A stretch of 54,477 nucleotides of DNA, taken from assembly GCA_913056395.1 (NCBI GenBank), contig CAJXMG010000018.1:1-54477 (forward strand), in the 5' to 3' direction. The first letter of the stretch is position 1, and every line of letters begins with the position of its first letter. Source of the DNA: an uncultured bacterium. GTDB taxonomy: Bacteria > Planctomycetota > UBA8108 > UBA1146. The notes below the pieces were generated by a model. The model was not told the origin of the DNA and did no database searches. It was given only the letters and a program-made list of their open reading frames with translations. Shown one piece after another: positions 9,159 to 18,993 of this stretch. Position numbers and translations under genes: made by a program.

Positions 9159-10228
9159 ACAAAACACCCTTGAATGTCCGTCTCATGGAGACCTTCTTTG
9201 GAAACACTCGCAATAAGTTGACGAGCATGGTTTTGGCAATCGTCGTTTGGGCATACGCATTTGGAAACACCGGTCACGAGGAGATCCGTGAAGCGATTGT
9301 TATTCTGAAGCCGGCTAGCGATACGGAGCAGATCATTGTCAGTCAAAAAATTGACGACAGCCGCTTGATCGGTCAGAAGGGCGATAATTTTTCAGGAAAT
9401 GTGAGAATCAACCTGTCTGGTCCGCGAAATGTGCTCGCAAGATTCTCGGAGGAGAGCCCTCAGATCATCGGAACTCTGACAGTCGACAAAAGCCGTTTGG
9501 TCCAGTTGCGATTGGAGGAGATCTTTGATCTGCCAACAGGACTGACGATTCAGAGCATCGACCCAGCGAGTATCGATGTTCAGGTGGAGCGTCTGGTCAA
9601 AGTACAAAAGGAAGTCCGCCCCATTCTCAAGGGATTGCCCGCTCCCGGTTATCAGATCAACAGTGAAAATATCCGGGCGATTCCTCCAACAGTTACCCTG
9701 AGGGGACCCGAATCAGTACTCGAAGGGGATGGGGTCAATGTTCTATCCCGTCAGATCGATACCAACGGAATCTCTGCTCCGCTGATTGTTGACGAGATTG
9801 AATTGCTGATTACCGGGGATGACCTGGGATTGGTTGAGTTTGATCCCCCGGGGTTGAGAAACTCCGGAAAAGTTGAAATCAACCCTTCGCAAAATCTGGT
9901 TGAGGCGACTGCCGAAGTTTCGGTTCGTTATGTGGTGGAGGAGGGAGTTACCCTCGAGATCAATGGCGACCAGATGGCAAATGTGACCGTTAAGGGAATT
10001 GAGGAAGATGTTCTCCAGTGGAAGAAAAATGTCGAGGACGGCCTTTTCTATCTTCTGGTGAGAGCCTCGGACACAGGAGGCAGTAGCCGGAACATCGATA
10101 TCGATCAGGTCTTTTGGGTCGCAGGCTCGTTACCACCGCGCATCACCCGAGATTCGGTGAAGTTTGACAAGATCATTCTTTACAGCGCCAAAAAAGCGGA
10201 CAAGGCCGAGGAAGAAGAGAGCCCATGA
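9155..10228 (+). CDS. cdaR: YbbR-domain CdaA regulator CdaR
   Basis: 357 aa, TTG start overlapping the cdaA stop by TTGA. One N-terminal anchor (LTSMVLAIVVWAYAFGN) precedes several YbbR repeats, seen as recurring strands such as VRINLSGPRNVLARFS, LTIQSIDPASIDVQVERLVK and PTVTLRGPESVLEG. In known systems CdaR sits outside the membrane and modulates CdaA. The C-terminus is acidic (ADKAEEEESP). Confidence 0.88.
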   Translation: MNKTPLNVRLMETFFGNTRNKLTSMVLAIVVWAYAFGNTGHEEIREAIVILKPASDTEQIIVSQKIDDSRLIGQKGDNFSGNVRINLSGPRNVLARFSEESPQIIGTLTVDKSRLVQLRLEEIFDLPTGLTIQSIDPASIDVQVERLVKVQKEVRPILKGLPAPGYQINSENIRAIPPTVTLRGPESVLEGDGVNVLSRQIDTNGISAPLIVDEIELLITGDDLGLVEFDPPGLRNSGKVEINPSQNLVEATAEVSVRYVVEEGVTLEINGDQMANVTVKGIEEDVLQWKKNVEDGLFYLLVRASDTGGSSRNIDIDQVFWVAGSLPPRITRDSVKFDKIILYSAKKADKAEEEESP

Positions 10229-11580
10229 TCTTTGGTACGGATGGTGTGAGAGACATCGGTGGTGAAGGCTTGCTTTCCCCTGACTCAGTAGACCGATTTG
10301 GTTCTGCCATCCTTCAACATTTGCAGAGGGAGGGAATCGCCTCTCCCAGAATTCTGATCGGCAGGGACACCCGGGAATCGGGACCTGAAATTGAGCTCCA
10401 ACTGACCCGGTCATTGAATAGAGGTTCAGTTGAGACTCTTCATGCAGGAGTGGTGCCTACTCCTGCGCTTTCGGTTCTGTTGGCTGCAGGCCACGCCGAC
10501 CTGGGATTGATGATTTCGGCCTCTCACAATCCGCCCGAGTTCAATGGCATCAAGGTGCTTGATCACAGGGGCGAAAAGTTGAGCAAGGAATCTGAGAAGA
10601 GTATTTCAGAGGATCACGCGGCCGCTCTTCCACTCACTGGCGAGTACCCCACGGTGAGCGATGATTCCAAATGGGGAGAGATTTACCTTAATGCCTTGCT
10701 CAGCTCCTTTCCGGAAGGGCCCTTCCTGAGAGGGCTCGAAGTGGTTCTGGATCTCGCCCGGGGATCAGCGTGTTTGTGGGCTCCGGAAGCTTTCCGCAGG
10801 GCAGGTGCAAAGGTTCACCTTCTGCATGCGGAACCGGATGGGGCAAGAATCAATGTCGGTTGCGGTTCCCTTCATCCAAAGGTTCTTGCCGACGAAGTGA
10901 TTCAAAGGGGCGCAGATCTTGGAGTCGCATTTGATGGTGACGCAGATCGGGCACTCTTCTGTGATCACGCCGGTCGATCTCTCGATGGAGACGATGTGAT
11001 GGCCCTGTGGGCATTGGATCTCAAATCCAGGGATGCACTCAAACCCGAAATCGTCGCATTGACCGTCATGTCCAACATGGGCGTCGAAAAGTATCTTGCT
11101 GACCAGGGAATCGAAGTCCTGCGGACTCCGGTAGGTGACCGGGAAGTGGCCAATGCCCTGCGTGAGAGTGGCGGTGTTCTGGGTGGTGAAACTTCCGGGC
11201 ATATTATTCATCGGAGTGAAGCCGCTACAGGGGATGGTATTCGCACTGGACTTGCGGTCTGTCGCTGTCTTGCAGATTCCGGCCAGACCCTTGCGGAACA
11301 TGGTGACAAATTTCAGCGATTTCCCCTGCAGCAGAGAACCGTGAGAATTGAGAATCGCCCCGATTTTGATTCGCTGACGATTCTCCAGGCAGCCCTGAAG
11401 GAAGCAGAAGAGCAACTCGATGGCGATGGTAGACTGGTCGTAAGATTCTCAGGTACTGAGCCTTTGTTACGAATCCTTGTGGAGGCAGTGACAGAGGAAT
11501 CCGCCCACTACTGGGTGGAGAAAATTCTCGAAGCCGCCTGTCAGGAAGAGTCCCTCGGTTCCATTACCGTAGTGGCTTGA
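10225..11580 (+). CDS. glmM: Phosphoglucosamine mutase
   Basis: 451 aa, ATGA overlap with cdaR. It begins IFGTDGVRD. The phosphoserine loop ISASHNPPEFNGIK places the catalytic Ser at 100; the metal loop DGDADR is at about 237-242; GGETSGHII (sugar loop) and RFSGTEPLLRILVEA (phosphate loop) follow. It converts glucosamine-6-phosphate to glucosamine-1-phosphate for UDP-GlcNAc, peptidoglycan and LPS. In Firmicutes GlmM binds and inhibits CdaA, which explains the operon. Confidence 0.95.
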   Translation: MIFGTDGVRDIGGEGLLSPDSVDRFGSAILQHLQREGIASPRILIGRDTRESGPEIELQLTRSLNRGSVETLHAGVVPTPALSVLLAAGHADLGLMISASHNPPEFNGIKVLDHRGEKLSKESEKSISEDHAAALPLTGEYPTVSDDSKWGEIYLNALLSSFPEGPFLRGLEVVLDLARGSACLWAPEAFRRAGAKVHLLHAEPDGARINVGCGSLHPKVLADEVIQRGADLGVAFDGDADRALFCDHAGRSLDGDDVMALWALDLKSRDALKPEIVALTVMSNMGVEKYLADQGIEVLRTPVGDREVANALRESGGVLGGETSGHIIHRSEAATGDGIRTGLAVCRCLADSGQTLAEHGDKFQRFPLQQRTVRIENRPDFDSLTILQAALKEAEEQLDGDGRLVVRFSGTEPLLRILVEAVTEESAHYWVEKILEAACQEESLGSITVVA

Positions 11581-11623
11581 AAAGGCGGATCTGACACTGG
11601 CTCTTCAGAAGGCTAGATCCTCT

Positions 11624-12721
11624 TCAGAATGGGAGATCGCCGGTTCTGTCCGAATCCTCTTCCTGAATCTTCTCGTTGTTTTGAGGGGCTGGGGTATTGC
11701 TGCCACCCCGCGCAGAGTGGTGAACAGTCTCCTTTGGCTCAAGGCCCATATGACCATCGAGGTGCTGGGCAAAGTAAGGGCGAGTTTCCAACAACATCGA
11801 GTGTTCGCCAAATCGGGAGTCTCCGGGGCCCGGAGCGGCCTTATTGAACAACTCCAGGAATCCAGTCAGTTTTGCATCCAGATTATCGATGAAGTGCATG
11901 GCAATCGCTTCGGGGGTACTGGGCTTTTTGGGAGATCCAAACTCCAGTTTTCCGTGGTGACTTGCGACAAGGTGTTGAATCTGCAGAACGATCTCTTCGT
12001 CCAGATTCCCCAGTTCTTTTGCAGCCTCATGGATCCAGTTGCAACACATGACGATGTGGCCGAGTAGCTGACCCTCTGGGGTGTAAGTGAACCCGTTTTC
12101 GATTCCCAGCTCTTCTGTTTTCGCAATATCGTGCAGAAGGACTCCTGCAATCAAAATGTCTCGGTCCAGCCAGCGGTAATGGTCGCAAACCATGTCAGCC
12201 AACTGCACGAGCGAGATCACATGCTCCAACAGTCCTCCCACGTATGCGTGGTGCATCGCTTTTCCTGCCGGAGACAATCTCAAACGATCACGCAAGCCTG
12301 GTCTGGCAAGAATGGTGACGACCAGTTGACGTACGTCATCATTTTGGAATGCGGCGACGCGCTCTTCCAACTCGCGTTCAAGCTCAGGGATTTCATGTTT
12401 TGTCCTTGGAAGAAACTCGGTGGCTTGTAGCCCAGCCTGATCAGCAGTCATCGGTTCAAGGCGATCGACAATGATTTGGGGGGCTCCCTGGTATTCCTCT
12501 ACACGCCCCTCGATTCTCAGAAAGGGGCAATTCTGAATATCACGGAACTCTTCCTGGCTGCTCTCCCAACGCATCGCTTTGACGGTGGCGCTTTGATCCC
12601 TCAGAGTCATGGGAACAAAGAATTTGCCATTACGAGCCGTCTTCAGGCTGGCATCTTCGACAAGGTAGATCCCCTCGATGCGATCTCCCCGATTCAGTGT
12701 TTCCAGTTTTCGTTGACTCAA
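11624..12721 (-). CDS. OB-fold/HD-domain 3'-5' exoribonuclease (YhaM-like)
   Basis: 365 aa from TTG at 12721, preceded on the minus strand by AGGGGA at about 6 nt; an upstream TTG at 12754 is possible. An N-terminal OB fold (about 10-90: FFVPMTLRDQSATVKAMRW) is followed by an HD phosphohydrolase domain with HHAYVGGLLEHVISLV, ILIAGVLLHDIAKTEEL, GHIVMCCNWIHEAA and LVASHHGKLEFGSPKKPST, the metal-binding His/Asp pattern of YhaM/CBF1. The family trims single-stranded RNA (and DNA) from the 3' end. The tail is Pro/Gln/Asn-rich and probably disordered. It converges with glmM and diverges from the TPR gene at 12877. Confidence 0.88.
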   Translation of the reverse strand: MSQRKLETLNRGDRIEGIYLVEDASLKTARNGKFFVPMTLRDQSATVKAMRWESSQEEFRDIQNCPFLRIEGRVEEYQGAPQIIVDRLEPMTADQAGLQATEFLPRTKHEIPELERELEERVAAFQNDDVRQLVVTILARPGLRDRLRLSPAGKAMHHAYVGGLLEHVISLVQLADMVCDHYRWLDRDILIAGVLLHDIAKTEELGIENGFTYTPEGQLLGHIVMCCNWIHEAAKELGNLDEEIVLQIQHLVASHHGKLEFGSPKKPSTPEAIAMHFIDNLDAKLTGFLELFNKAAPGPGDSRFGEHSMLLETRPYFAQHLDGHMGLEPKETVHHSARGGSNTPAPQNNEKIQEEDSDRTGDLPF

Positions 12722-12876
12722 GGAAGTCCCCTTTCTGGGGCATGATTGCCTCAATCAATGAGTCTGTCCTGATCTGAACACGCTTGCAACCCATGGTGGG
12801 ACTTGCAGGAAAAGGTTGATAGGGGGACAATCATTCTTCGGAAGAAATGAAACGCCCCCCAAGGGAGGATTACCCG

Positions 12877-14838
12877 ATGGCCGCCATCCGGAATCTCAAA
12901 CTGCTGACCCCTCTGTTTATGGTGGTCGTGCTGCTGCTGACCCTGTTCTCAACGCCTGCAGAGGCCCAGGTAAGGGTTCGCATGCTCGACGGGAAAATCG
13001 TTGAGGGCAGAATCTATGATTTGGGAAATGAGTATCTCGAATTGAGTCGCAGATTGGGGACCAAGCTGATTCTCAAGAGGGAGGTTCTCGGCTGGAGTTC
13101 TGAAATCCTCGAAGAGAAGGACAAGGGCGGAATCCTCCTAGTCCTCGAAAGTGGCAATGAGGTTGGGGGAGAAGTCAGTTTTGATTCCGGAACCCGTGAA
13201 TGGGTCGTGAAGATCAAGCTTGGCAGTGCCCGCTACAAAGATTCAGAAGTGTTGCGTACCATCCAGCCGGATGGAACGACCAGCGACAACCGATTCACGG
13301 TTCGCAAAGGCTTCAACGATCGTCTGACCAAAGCGATTCAGGGAATTCGTGAAGGGGACTTGTTGGCGAAAACCGATGGGATCAATTTTATCCAATCCGC
13401 AGGATTCTTTGCCTCTCAGGTTCTCGATGAAGAATTGAAAAAGAGTTTTCACCCGGAGTTGAGAAGACTTCAGTTGGACCAGAAATTCAGAATGGCGCTT
13501 CCTGCTGGCGTATCCGAATCTCACCCCGGATTCCTCGAGGCTTTGACGACCGGTGAGCCCAGGGATCAGGTCAGTCTGCTCCGTGAAGTGTTGCTGGAGA
13601 ATGGCACGGATCTTTATCCGCTCCTGGGTCTGTTGCTTCTCGACGAAGGTCAGAGTGCAGAGGTTCGCTCATTTTCCATCGATATCCTGCAAAGAACCCA
13701 CAGCATCAATGAACTGGTGAAAGCCTGGCAGGTCTCTGTGGGGCAAGCCCAGTTGGCTTTGGCCATCGCTCTGGGCGAAAACGGAATCTATATCGGATTC
13801 TCGACACTGTTGGAAGCTCTCGAACTGGAGGAGGTCGCAGCCCGTCAATTGGCGGCGACCAAGTTGGCAGAGTACACCGGTGAAACATTTGGCTTTGAGG
13901 CTGAAGGGCCTCTTGAGCAGCGTCAGCAGGCCATCGCCAAGTGGAAAGAATGGTGGGAAACCCACAGATCAAAGATTGAAAGTGTGACGGTTTCTGCCAT
14001 GGAGGGACGTACTGATACGATTGAAAGAAAACGTTCTTCCGATCTTTGGCGAAAAGGCCTGGTGGCACTGGAAGATGGTCGAGTCGACTCGGCGGAACGC
14101 TTTTTTGAAGAAGCGACACTTGCTGATCCGAGTGCCATGGGGCCATACGTCAGTCTGGGGATTCTGCTTTATCAAGAGCGATCCAATTTTGGTGATGCTC
14201 TGGAGTCCTTCTCGAAAGCACTGGGTCGTAAGCCGGGGAGTGGTGATCTGGTCAATGAGCGTGCCTGCTACTATCACATCGGCAAGATTTATTCCCTGGC
14301 CTTTGACCTGGAAAAAGCACGAGGGGCGCTTAGAAAAGCAGTTCAGCTCGATCCCAACTTTTCTGTAGCCTGGTACGACCTTGGTCAGATCCAGTATGAC
14401 GAAGCGTTGCTGAACAGTGGAGAGATATCTGATCGGAAAAGCCTCCTCGAGGAATCGAGGGAAACCTTTTCCAGAGGGCTGGAAACCCTCAAGCGTTACC
14501 GCGAGGGATTGGTCGTGGTCGACCGAACCAACCTGCCCTTTGACAGCCAGTTGCCTTTCTCCACACGGGATCACAACAGGTCCCTGCGCGAAATTCGTCT
14601 GCGGATCCTTGCCGACCTCGGTCGCTTTCGCGCCCGAATCGCTGCGATTTCGTGGATGATTGGAGACGACCAGCGGGTGATCGACGAGTATGAAGCCGCT
14701 CGTATGGAAGAATCTCTCAATGAGGATCTTCAGTTTCTGTCCCGCAAGGCGAGGGCCCGTCTCAAGGGAGCCGAGGCTCCCGACGGAGCTGCTCCGGAGT
14801 CGTCAGGGACTGGAAGTCCCACTCCCGAGGGGCGCTGA
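12877..14838 (+). CDS. Exported HEAT/TPR-repeat protein
   Basis: 653 aa from ATG 12877, which has GGGAGG about 9 nt upstream; ATG 12847 is an alternative start 10 codons earlier. A signal peptide, NLKLLTPLFMVVVLLLTLF ending STPAEA-Q, directs export. Residues about 32-130 are beta-rich (VRMLDGKIVEGRIYDL; VLESGNEVGGEVSFD), like small SH3-type domains. A helical HEAT-like region follows to about 380, then TPR repeats (GLVALEDGRVDSAERFFEEA; GILLYQERSNFGDALESFSK; VAWYDLGQIQYDEAL). The C-terminus is a Pro/Gly/Ser tail. Function unknown; a periplasmic scaffold is plausible. Confidence 0.75.
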   Translation: MAAIRNLKLLTPLFMVVVLLLTLFSTPAEAQVRVRMLDGKIVEGRIYDLGNEYLELSRRLGTKLILKREVLGWSSEILEEKDKGGILLVLESGNEVGGEVSFDSGTREWVVKIKLGSARYKDSEVLRTIQPDGTTSDNRFTVRKGFNDRLTKAIQGIREGDLLAKTDGINFIQSAGFFASQVLDEELKKSFHPELRRLQLDQKFRMALPAGVSESHPGFLEALTTGEPRDQVSLLREVLLENGTDLYPLLGLLLLDEGQSAEVRSFSIDILQRTHSINELVKAWQVSVGQAQLALAIALGENGIYIGFSTLLEALELEEVAARQLAATKLAEYTGETFGFEAEGPLEQRQQAIAKWKEWWETHRSKIESVTVSAMEGRTDTIERKRSSDLWRKGLVALEDGRVDSAERFFEEATLADPSAMGPYVSLGILLYQERSNFGDALESFSKALGRKPGSGDLVNERACYYHIGKIYSLAFDLEKARGALRKAVQLDPNFSVAWYDLGQIQYDEALLNSGEISDRKSLLEESRETFSRGLETLKRYREGLVVVDRTNLPFDSQLPFSTRDHNRSLREIRLRILADLGRFRARIAAISWMIGDDQRVIDEYEAARMEESLNEDLQFLSRKARARLKGAEAPDGAAPESSGTGSPTPEGR

Positions 14839-15134
14839 GGCAGGACTGTCTCCTCAAAATTCTCTTTTTCGGGTGATTTTTCAGTCTTTTAGCGCTTCTT
14901 GAGGGCCTCTCCTTCGGGTCTCGTTGCACCCCCTGATCCCGGGGGATAACCTGCCCCATCGTCGCATGTACGATTTTCAGATTATCCCTGTCCCATGCGT
15001 TTGAACACGCAGGTTCAGCATTTGAAGTCGGTCTGCGCGAGTTTACGGATCCAACAAAACCCGCTCCCCTTTTTGGAGGCTCAGGACTCGTTCCAGAGGG
15101 GCCGCCAGCAGAAGTGGGCAGGAAGGAATCACTT
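14839..15134. other. Intergenic region before sucCD-mdh
   Basis: 296 bases with no convincing ORF. It must hold the sucC promoter, but I see no strong -35/-10 pair. A small inverted repeat, CCCCC-TGATCCC-GGGGG, lies near 14930-14946 without a T-tract. Confidence 0.5.
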
Positions 15135-16307
15135 TTGAAGATTCACGAATATCAGGCGAAGCAGATCCTCGCGAGGTACGGAATCCCCGTGCCAAAAAGT
15201 GAGGTGGCCTTCAGTGTTGAAGAAGCCAAGAAGGGGGCCGAGGCTCTTGGTGAGGGAGTCCGGGTGGTCAAGGCCCAGATTCATGCCGGTGGACGAGGCA
15301 AGGGAGGGGGAGTCAAGGTGACGACTTCCACCGAACAGTGCCACGAGGCCATCGAGAGCATCTTCGGGATGCAACTCGTGACCCATCAGACTGGCCCTGA
15401 AGGCAAAGAGGTGACGACCCTTCTCATTGAGGAAGGTTGTGACATCGCTCGCGAAATCTACTGTGGACTGGTTATCGATCGGGCAGCGGAATGCCCCGTG
15501 TTGATGGTCAGCTCAGAAGGTGGAATGGACATCGAAGAGGTCGCTGCAGAGAGACCGGAAGCGATCCACAAAGCTCCCATCTCTGGAGATGGATCACTCT
15601 CGGATGAGGATCTTCAACACCTCGCCACCGCCCTTGAAATGGAGGGCGATACTGCAAGCCAGTTCATGGAGATGTCCCGCAATCTTGCCAAGGTTTTTGT
15701 TGAGGAAGATTGCTCTCTCGCCGAAATCAATCCTTTGGTTGTGACGGGCAGTGGTGATGTGATCGCCTTGGACGCAAAAATCAACTTTGACGAGAACGCC
15801 GCATTCCGTCATCCCGGTCATGCTGAACTGCGCGACCTCTCTGAAGAGGATCCCCGTGAAGCAAGGGCGGAAGAGTGGGATTTGTCCTACGTCGGCATGG
15901 ATGGAAACATCGGTTGCATGGTCAATGGTGCCGGCCTCGCAATGGCCACCATGGACATCATCAAGCTTCGCGGTGGAGAGCCTGCCAACTTCCTGGATGT
16001 GGGTGGTACCGCCACTGCTGAGCGCGTAACTGAGGCATTCAAGATCATTCTTGAAGATCCGAATGTCGCCGCCATTCTGGTGAACATCTTCGGAGGTATC
16101 ATTCGCTGTGACCTGATCGCAGAGGGAATCGTCGAGGCCGCAAAGGTGACCAATCTCTCGGTCCCGCTGGTAGTCCGACTCGAAGGCAACAATGTCGCCG
16201 AGGGACATCAGATTCTTCAGTCTTCCGGAATCGATATTATTACTGCCGATGATCTTTCAGACGCCGCCGTCAAGGCTGTGGCTGCCGCGGAAGGGAGCCT
16301 GGCATGA
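15135..16307 (+). CDS. sucC: Succinyl-CoA synthetase, beta subunit
   Basis: 390 aa from TTG 15135, preceded by AGGAAGGA; the conserved N-terminus [19 protein letters not shown] begins right there. The ATP-grasp domain shows [18 protein letters not shown], and the C-terminal CoA-ligase domain [17 protein letters not shown] and [18 protein letters not shown]-type residues for metal binding appear as [14 protein letters not shown]. It forms succinate and GTP/ATP from succinyl-CoA in the TCA cycle. Stop overlaps sucD. Confidence 0.96.
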   Translation: MKIHEYQAKQILARYGIPVPKSEVAFSVEEAKKGAEALGEGVRVVKAQIHAGGRGKGGGVKVTTSTEQCHEAIESIFGMQLVTHQTGPEGKEVTTLLIEEGCDIAREIYCGLVIDRAAECPVLMVSSEGGMDIEEVAAERPEAIHKAPISGDGSLSDEDLQHLATALEMEGDTASQFMEMSRNLAKVFVEEDCSLAEINPLVVTGSGDVIALDAKINFDENAAFRHPGHAELRDLSEEDPREARAEEWDLSYVGMDGNIGCMVNGAGLAMATMDIIKLRGGEPANFLDVGGTATAERVTEAFKIILEDPNVAAILVNIFGGIIRCDLIAEGIVEAAKVTNLSVPLVVRLEGNNVAEGHQILQSSGIDIITADDLSDAAVKAVAAAEGSLA

Positions 16308-17185
16308 GTATCATTATCAATTCTGACACCCGGGTCATCGTTCAGGGATACACTGGCAAGAATGGAACCCTTCACTCGGAGCAAATGATCGACTACGGAA
16401 CCAACATTGTCGGCGGGGTGACACCTGGTAAAGGTGGGACGACACATCTGGATCGCCCCGTCTTCAATGACGTCGCCAGCGCACGCGAGGCGACCGATGC
16501 CAATGCCAGTATCATTTACGTGCCGGCAAAGTTCGCTGCTGCCGCCGTCATCGAGGCCGCTGAAGCAGGCATTCCCTTTATCGTCTGTATCACAGAGGGA
16601 GTACCCACGCTGGATATGGTCAATGCGAAGGCTGCGGTGAAGGCCGCAGGAGCACGCCTCTTGGGACCGAACTGTCCCGGCATCATTACCCCGGGAGAGT
16701 GCAAGATGGGCATCATGCCCGGATTCATTCACAAACCCGGATCCGTGGGAATCGTCAGCCGCAGTGGAACCCTGACTTACGAGGCTGTGCACCAGACTTC
16801 CCAACTGGGACTGGGACAAACCACCTGCGTTGGAATCGGTGGAGATCCGATTATCGGGACCACCTTCCTCGACGTTCTGAAACTCTTCAATGCGGATCCT
16901 GCGACCGAATCAATCGTCATGGTGGGTGAAATCGGTGGAACCGCTGAAGAAGAAGCCGCCGAGTACATTGCAGCAGAGGTGAAAAAGCCCGTGGTCGGAT
17001 TTATCGCCGGTCGTACGGCACCTCCAGGACGCAGAATGGGTCATGCTGGTGCAATCGTCAGTGGGGGCAAGGGAACTGCCGATGAAAAAGTGGCAGCCCT
17101 GAAAGCTGCGGGAGTTCATGTGGCTGATTCTCCAGCAGGAATCGGACAGACTCTGTCTGAGGTTCTTTCAGCACAAAATTCCTGA
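16304..17185 (+). CDS. sucD: Succinyl-CoA synthetase, alpha subunit
   Basis: 293 aa, ATGA overlap with sucC. The CoA-binding Rossmann domain starts [40 protein letters not shown] and the catalytic histidine loop [20 protein letters not shown] are intact. It is the phosphohistidine subunit of the SucCD complex. mdh follows after 44 bases. Confidence 0.96.
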   Translation: MSIIINSDTRVIVQGYTGKNGTLHSEQMIDYGTNIVGGVTPGKGGTTHLDRPVFNDVASAREATDANASIIYVPAKFAAAAVIEAAEAGIPFIVCITEGVPTLDMVNAKAAVKAAGARLLGPNCPGIITPGECKMGIMPGFIHKPGSVGIVSRSGTLTYEAVHQTSQLGLGQTTCVGIGGDPIIGTTFLDVLKLFNADPATESIVMVGEIGGTAEEEAAEYIAAEVKKPVVGFIAGRTAPPGRRMGHAGAIVSGGKGTADEKVAALKAAGVHVADSPAGIGQTLSEVLSAQNS

Positions 17186-17229
17186 TCATGAATTCAATCG
17201 AAATTGATTACTGAAGAGAGAAGGTAGAC

Positions 17230-18174
17230 ATGGCAACGCGCAAAATCGGAGTGATCGGCGGAGGATTCGTCGGCTCAACTACAGCCCAGCGATTCGCAGA
17301 AAAAGAACTCGGCGATGTCGTGCTCTTCGACATCGTAGAAGGCATGCCCCAGGGTAAAGCTCTGGATCTGGCGCAGGCAGCACCCGTTTGTGGATACGAG
17401 ACCGGTGTATATGGAACGAATGACTACGCAGATCTCAAGGATGCGGAGTTGGTCGTGATCACCGCCGGTATGCCCAGAAAGCCGGGCATGGACCGATCCG
17501 ACCTGTTGAAGGTCAATGGTGAGATCCAGCAAAAAGTGGTTTCTGGAATCATGGAAGTTGCACCGGATGCGACCCTCGTCGTCGTCTCCAATCCCCTGGA
17601 TGTCATGTGCTACGTGGCTCACCAGGTGTCCGGTCTTCCGAGCAACAAAGTCGTCGGTATGGCGGGCGTTCTCGACACTGCCCGTTACCGCGCATTTATT
17701 GCCATGGAACTCGGTTGCTCTCCAAAAGACATTCAGGCGATGGTTCTCGGTGGTCATGGCGACAGCATGGTGCCTTTGACTTCGACCGCTTCGGTCAGTG
17801 GTATTCCCGTTCAGCAGTTGATCGCCCCCGATCGTTTGCAGGAACTGGTCGACAGAACCCGTCATGGTGGAGCTGAAATCGTCAAGCTTCTGAAAACAGG
17901 CAGTGCCTACTACGCACCGAGTGCTGCGGCAGTGGCGATGGCAGAGTCGATCCTTCTCGACCAGAAAAGGGTTTTGCCCAGCTGTGCTCTCCTCAATGGA
18001 CAGTATGGCATCGATGACACCTGGGTTGGTGTTCCTGTGGTTCTCGGAGCCAATGGAGTAGAGAAAATCCTCGAAGTTGACTTGAGCGACGCAGACCGTG
18101 AAGCCTTGCATGCCTCTGCTTCCGCAGTGAATGAGGGTCAGCAGGAAATCGCAGGAATGCTGAGTCTTGCCTGA
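17230..18174 (+). CDS. mdh: Malate dehydrogenase
   Basis: 314 aa of the LDH-like MDH type. The NAD motif is GVIGGGFVGSTTAQ, with Asp in VVLFDIVEG marking NAD preference. The substrate loop AGMPRKPGMDRSDLL carries the three arginines expected for malate/oxaloacetate. VVVSNPLDVMCYVA, GVLDTARYRAFIA and the catalytic GGHGDSMVPL are present. GAGAAGG-type ribosome site (GAGAGAAGG) precedes ATG 17230. Final gene of the TCA operon, followed by a strong terminator. Confidence 0.96.
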   Translation: MATRKIGVIGGGFVGSTTAQRFAEKELGDVVLFDIVEGMPQGKALDLAQAAPVCGYETGVYGTNDYADLKDAELVVITAGMPRKPGMDRSDLLKVNGEIQQKVVSGIMEVAPDATLVVVSNPLDVMCYVAHQVSGLPSNKVVGMAGVLDTARYRAFIAMELGCSPKDIQAMVLGGHGDSMVPLTSTASVSGIPVQQLIAPDRLQELVDRTRHGGAEIVKLLKTGSAYYAPSAAAVAMAESILLDQKRVLPSCALLNGQYGIDDTWVGVPVVLGANGVEKILEVDLSDADREALHASASAVNEGQQEIAGMLSLA

Positions 18175-18196
18175 GACCGATTCTCGGTGAACTTTA

Positions 18197-18240
18197 AAAA
18201 AGGCCTGCAAATCCGGAAGGATTTGCAGGCCTTTTTATTG
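18197..18240 (+). terminator. Bidirectional rho-independent terminator
   Basis: A perfect 18-bp stem (18197-18214 with 18219-18236) closes on a GGAA tetraloop; the stem base is A5/T5, so it has a T-tract on both strands. It sits between mdh (plus) and the convergent XRE gene (minus) and can stop both. Confidence 0.95.
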
Positions 18241-18255
18241 TCCGGACTCTGTTTC

Positions 18256-18666
18256 CTATTCGATTCCGGCCTCGTCAACGATTCGCCGCAAAAGACCCAT
18301 GTCCTGATTGCAGGCCTTCATCAATTGACTGAAAGCAGCCCTTTCGTCTGGGCCCATGACCCTGAACGCGTCGACTAGATTCTTTTCTGTGGGATTCAGT
18401 TTCTCTGTCACCCGAGAGTCCTTGTCAACTTCTGTTTCGATCAGCGCTTCCAGGGGAGGCGGATAGGGTGCGGATTCATCGAGTATGTAATCGGCGGAGA
18501 CGCCCAAAACCCTGGCAATACGCAGAGCGACGGGGCCTTTGGGCTGGTGAATCCCTGCTTCGATTCGTGAGAGAGCACTGGGAGTCACTGAGGTCATTTC
18601 GGCAAGGGACCTTTGGGCCACTCCCCGATCTCGTCTCAGGTTGAGTATTTTTCGTCCCGTTTTCAT
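18256..18666 (-). CDS. XRE-family transcriptional regulator
   Basis: 136 aa. The N-terminal HTH (residues about 5-62) reads LNLRRDRGVAQRSLAEMT, SALSRIEAGIHQPKGPVALR, IARVLGVSADYIL, a typical Cro/CI-type helix-turn-helix. A Pro-rich hinge follows, then an acidic helical tail with no recognised ligand domain. It is transcribed away from the repeat-rich region at 18868-18940, a candidate operator for autoregulation and for the divergent DHH gene. Confidence 0.88.
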   Translation of the reverse strand: MKTGRKILNLRRDRGVAQRSLAEMTSVTPSALSRIEAGIHQPKGPVALRIARVLGVSADYILDESAPYPPPLEALIETEVDKDSRVTEKLNPTEKNLVDAFRVMGPDERAAFSQLMKACNQDMGLLRRIVDEAGIE

Positions 18667-18993
18667 TCAGGTACCTTCTCTATTGCCGCTTTTCTGACAG
18701 CTTCTGCAAGGGAATCAAAGACTGCACTGAGCTAACATGAAAGGGCCTGAAAAGCACTGAACCCGACTTGATCCGCTGGTTCTGAACCGGGGCCCGTAGT
18801 ACAACGAAGATTGGAATCCACAGAGGATCCCGGCCTGTTTCACGCATCGAGTGCAAGCATGTTTTGTGTCTCGTGTTTTCAGTCTCGTGTTTTGTCTAAT
18901 GAGACCGGAACATCTAATGAGACCGGAACAAATGAGACAGTGCATGTCATTTAAGTTTATTGCAGTTTCGCAATTCTCACAAGAAGGAGCCCC
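18667..18993. promoter_or_regulatory. Divergent intergenic region with direct repeats
   Basis: 327 bases between the XRE gene (minus) and the DHH gene (plus), with no ORF I would support. It contains GTCTCGTGTTTT twice (18868-18879, 18882-18893), then TCTAATGAGACCGGAACA twice in tandem (18895-18912, 18913-18930) and a third partial AATGAGAC. GTCTC and GAGAC are inverted relative to each other. An AAGAAGGAG ribosome site lies 5 nt before ATG 18994. The repeats look like regulator binding sites; the XRE protein is the obvious candidate (inference). Confidence 0.6.
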
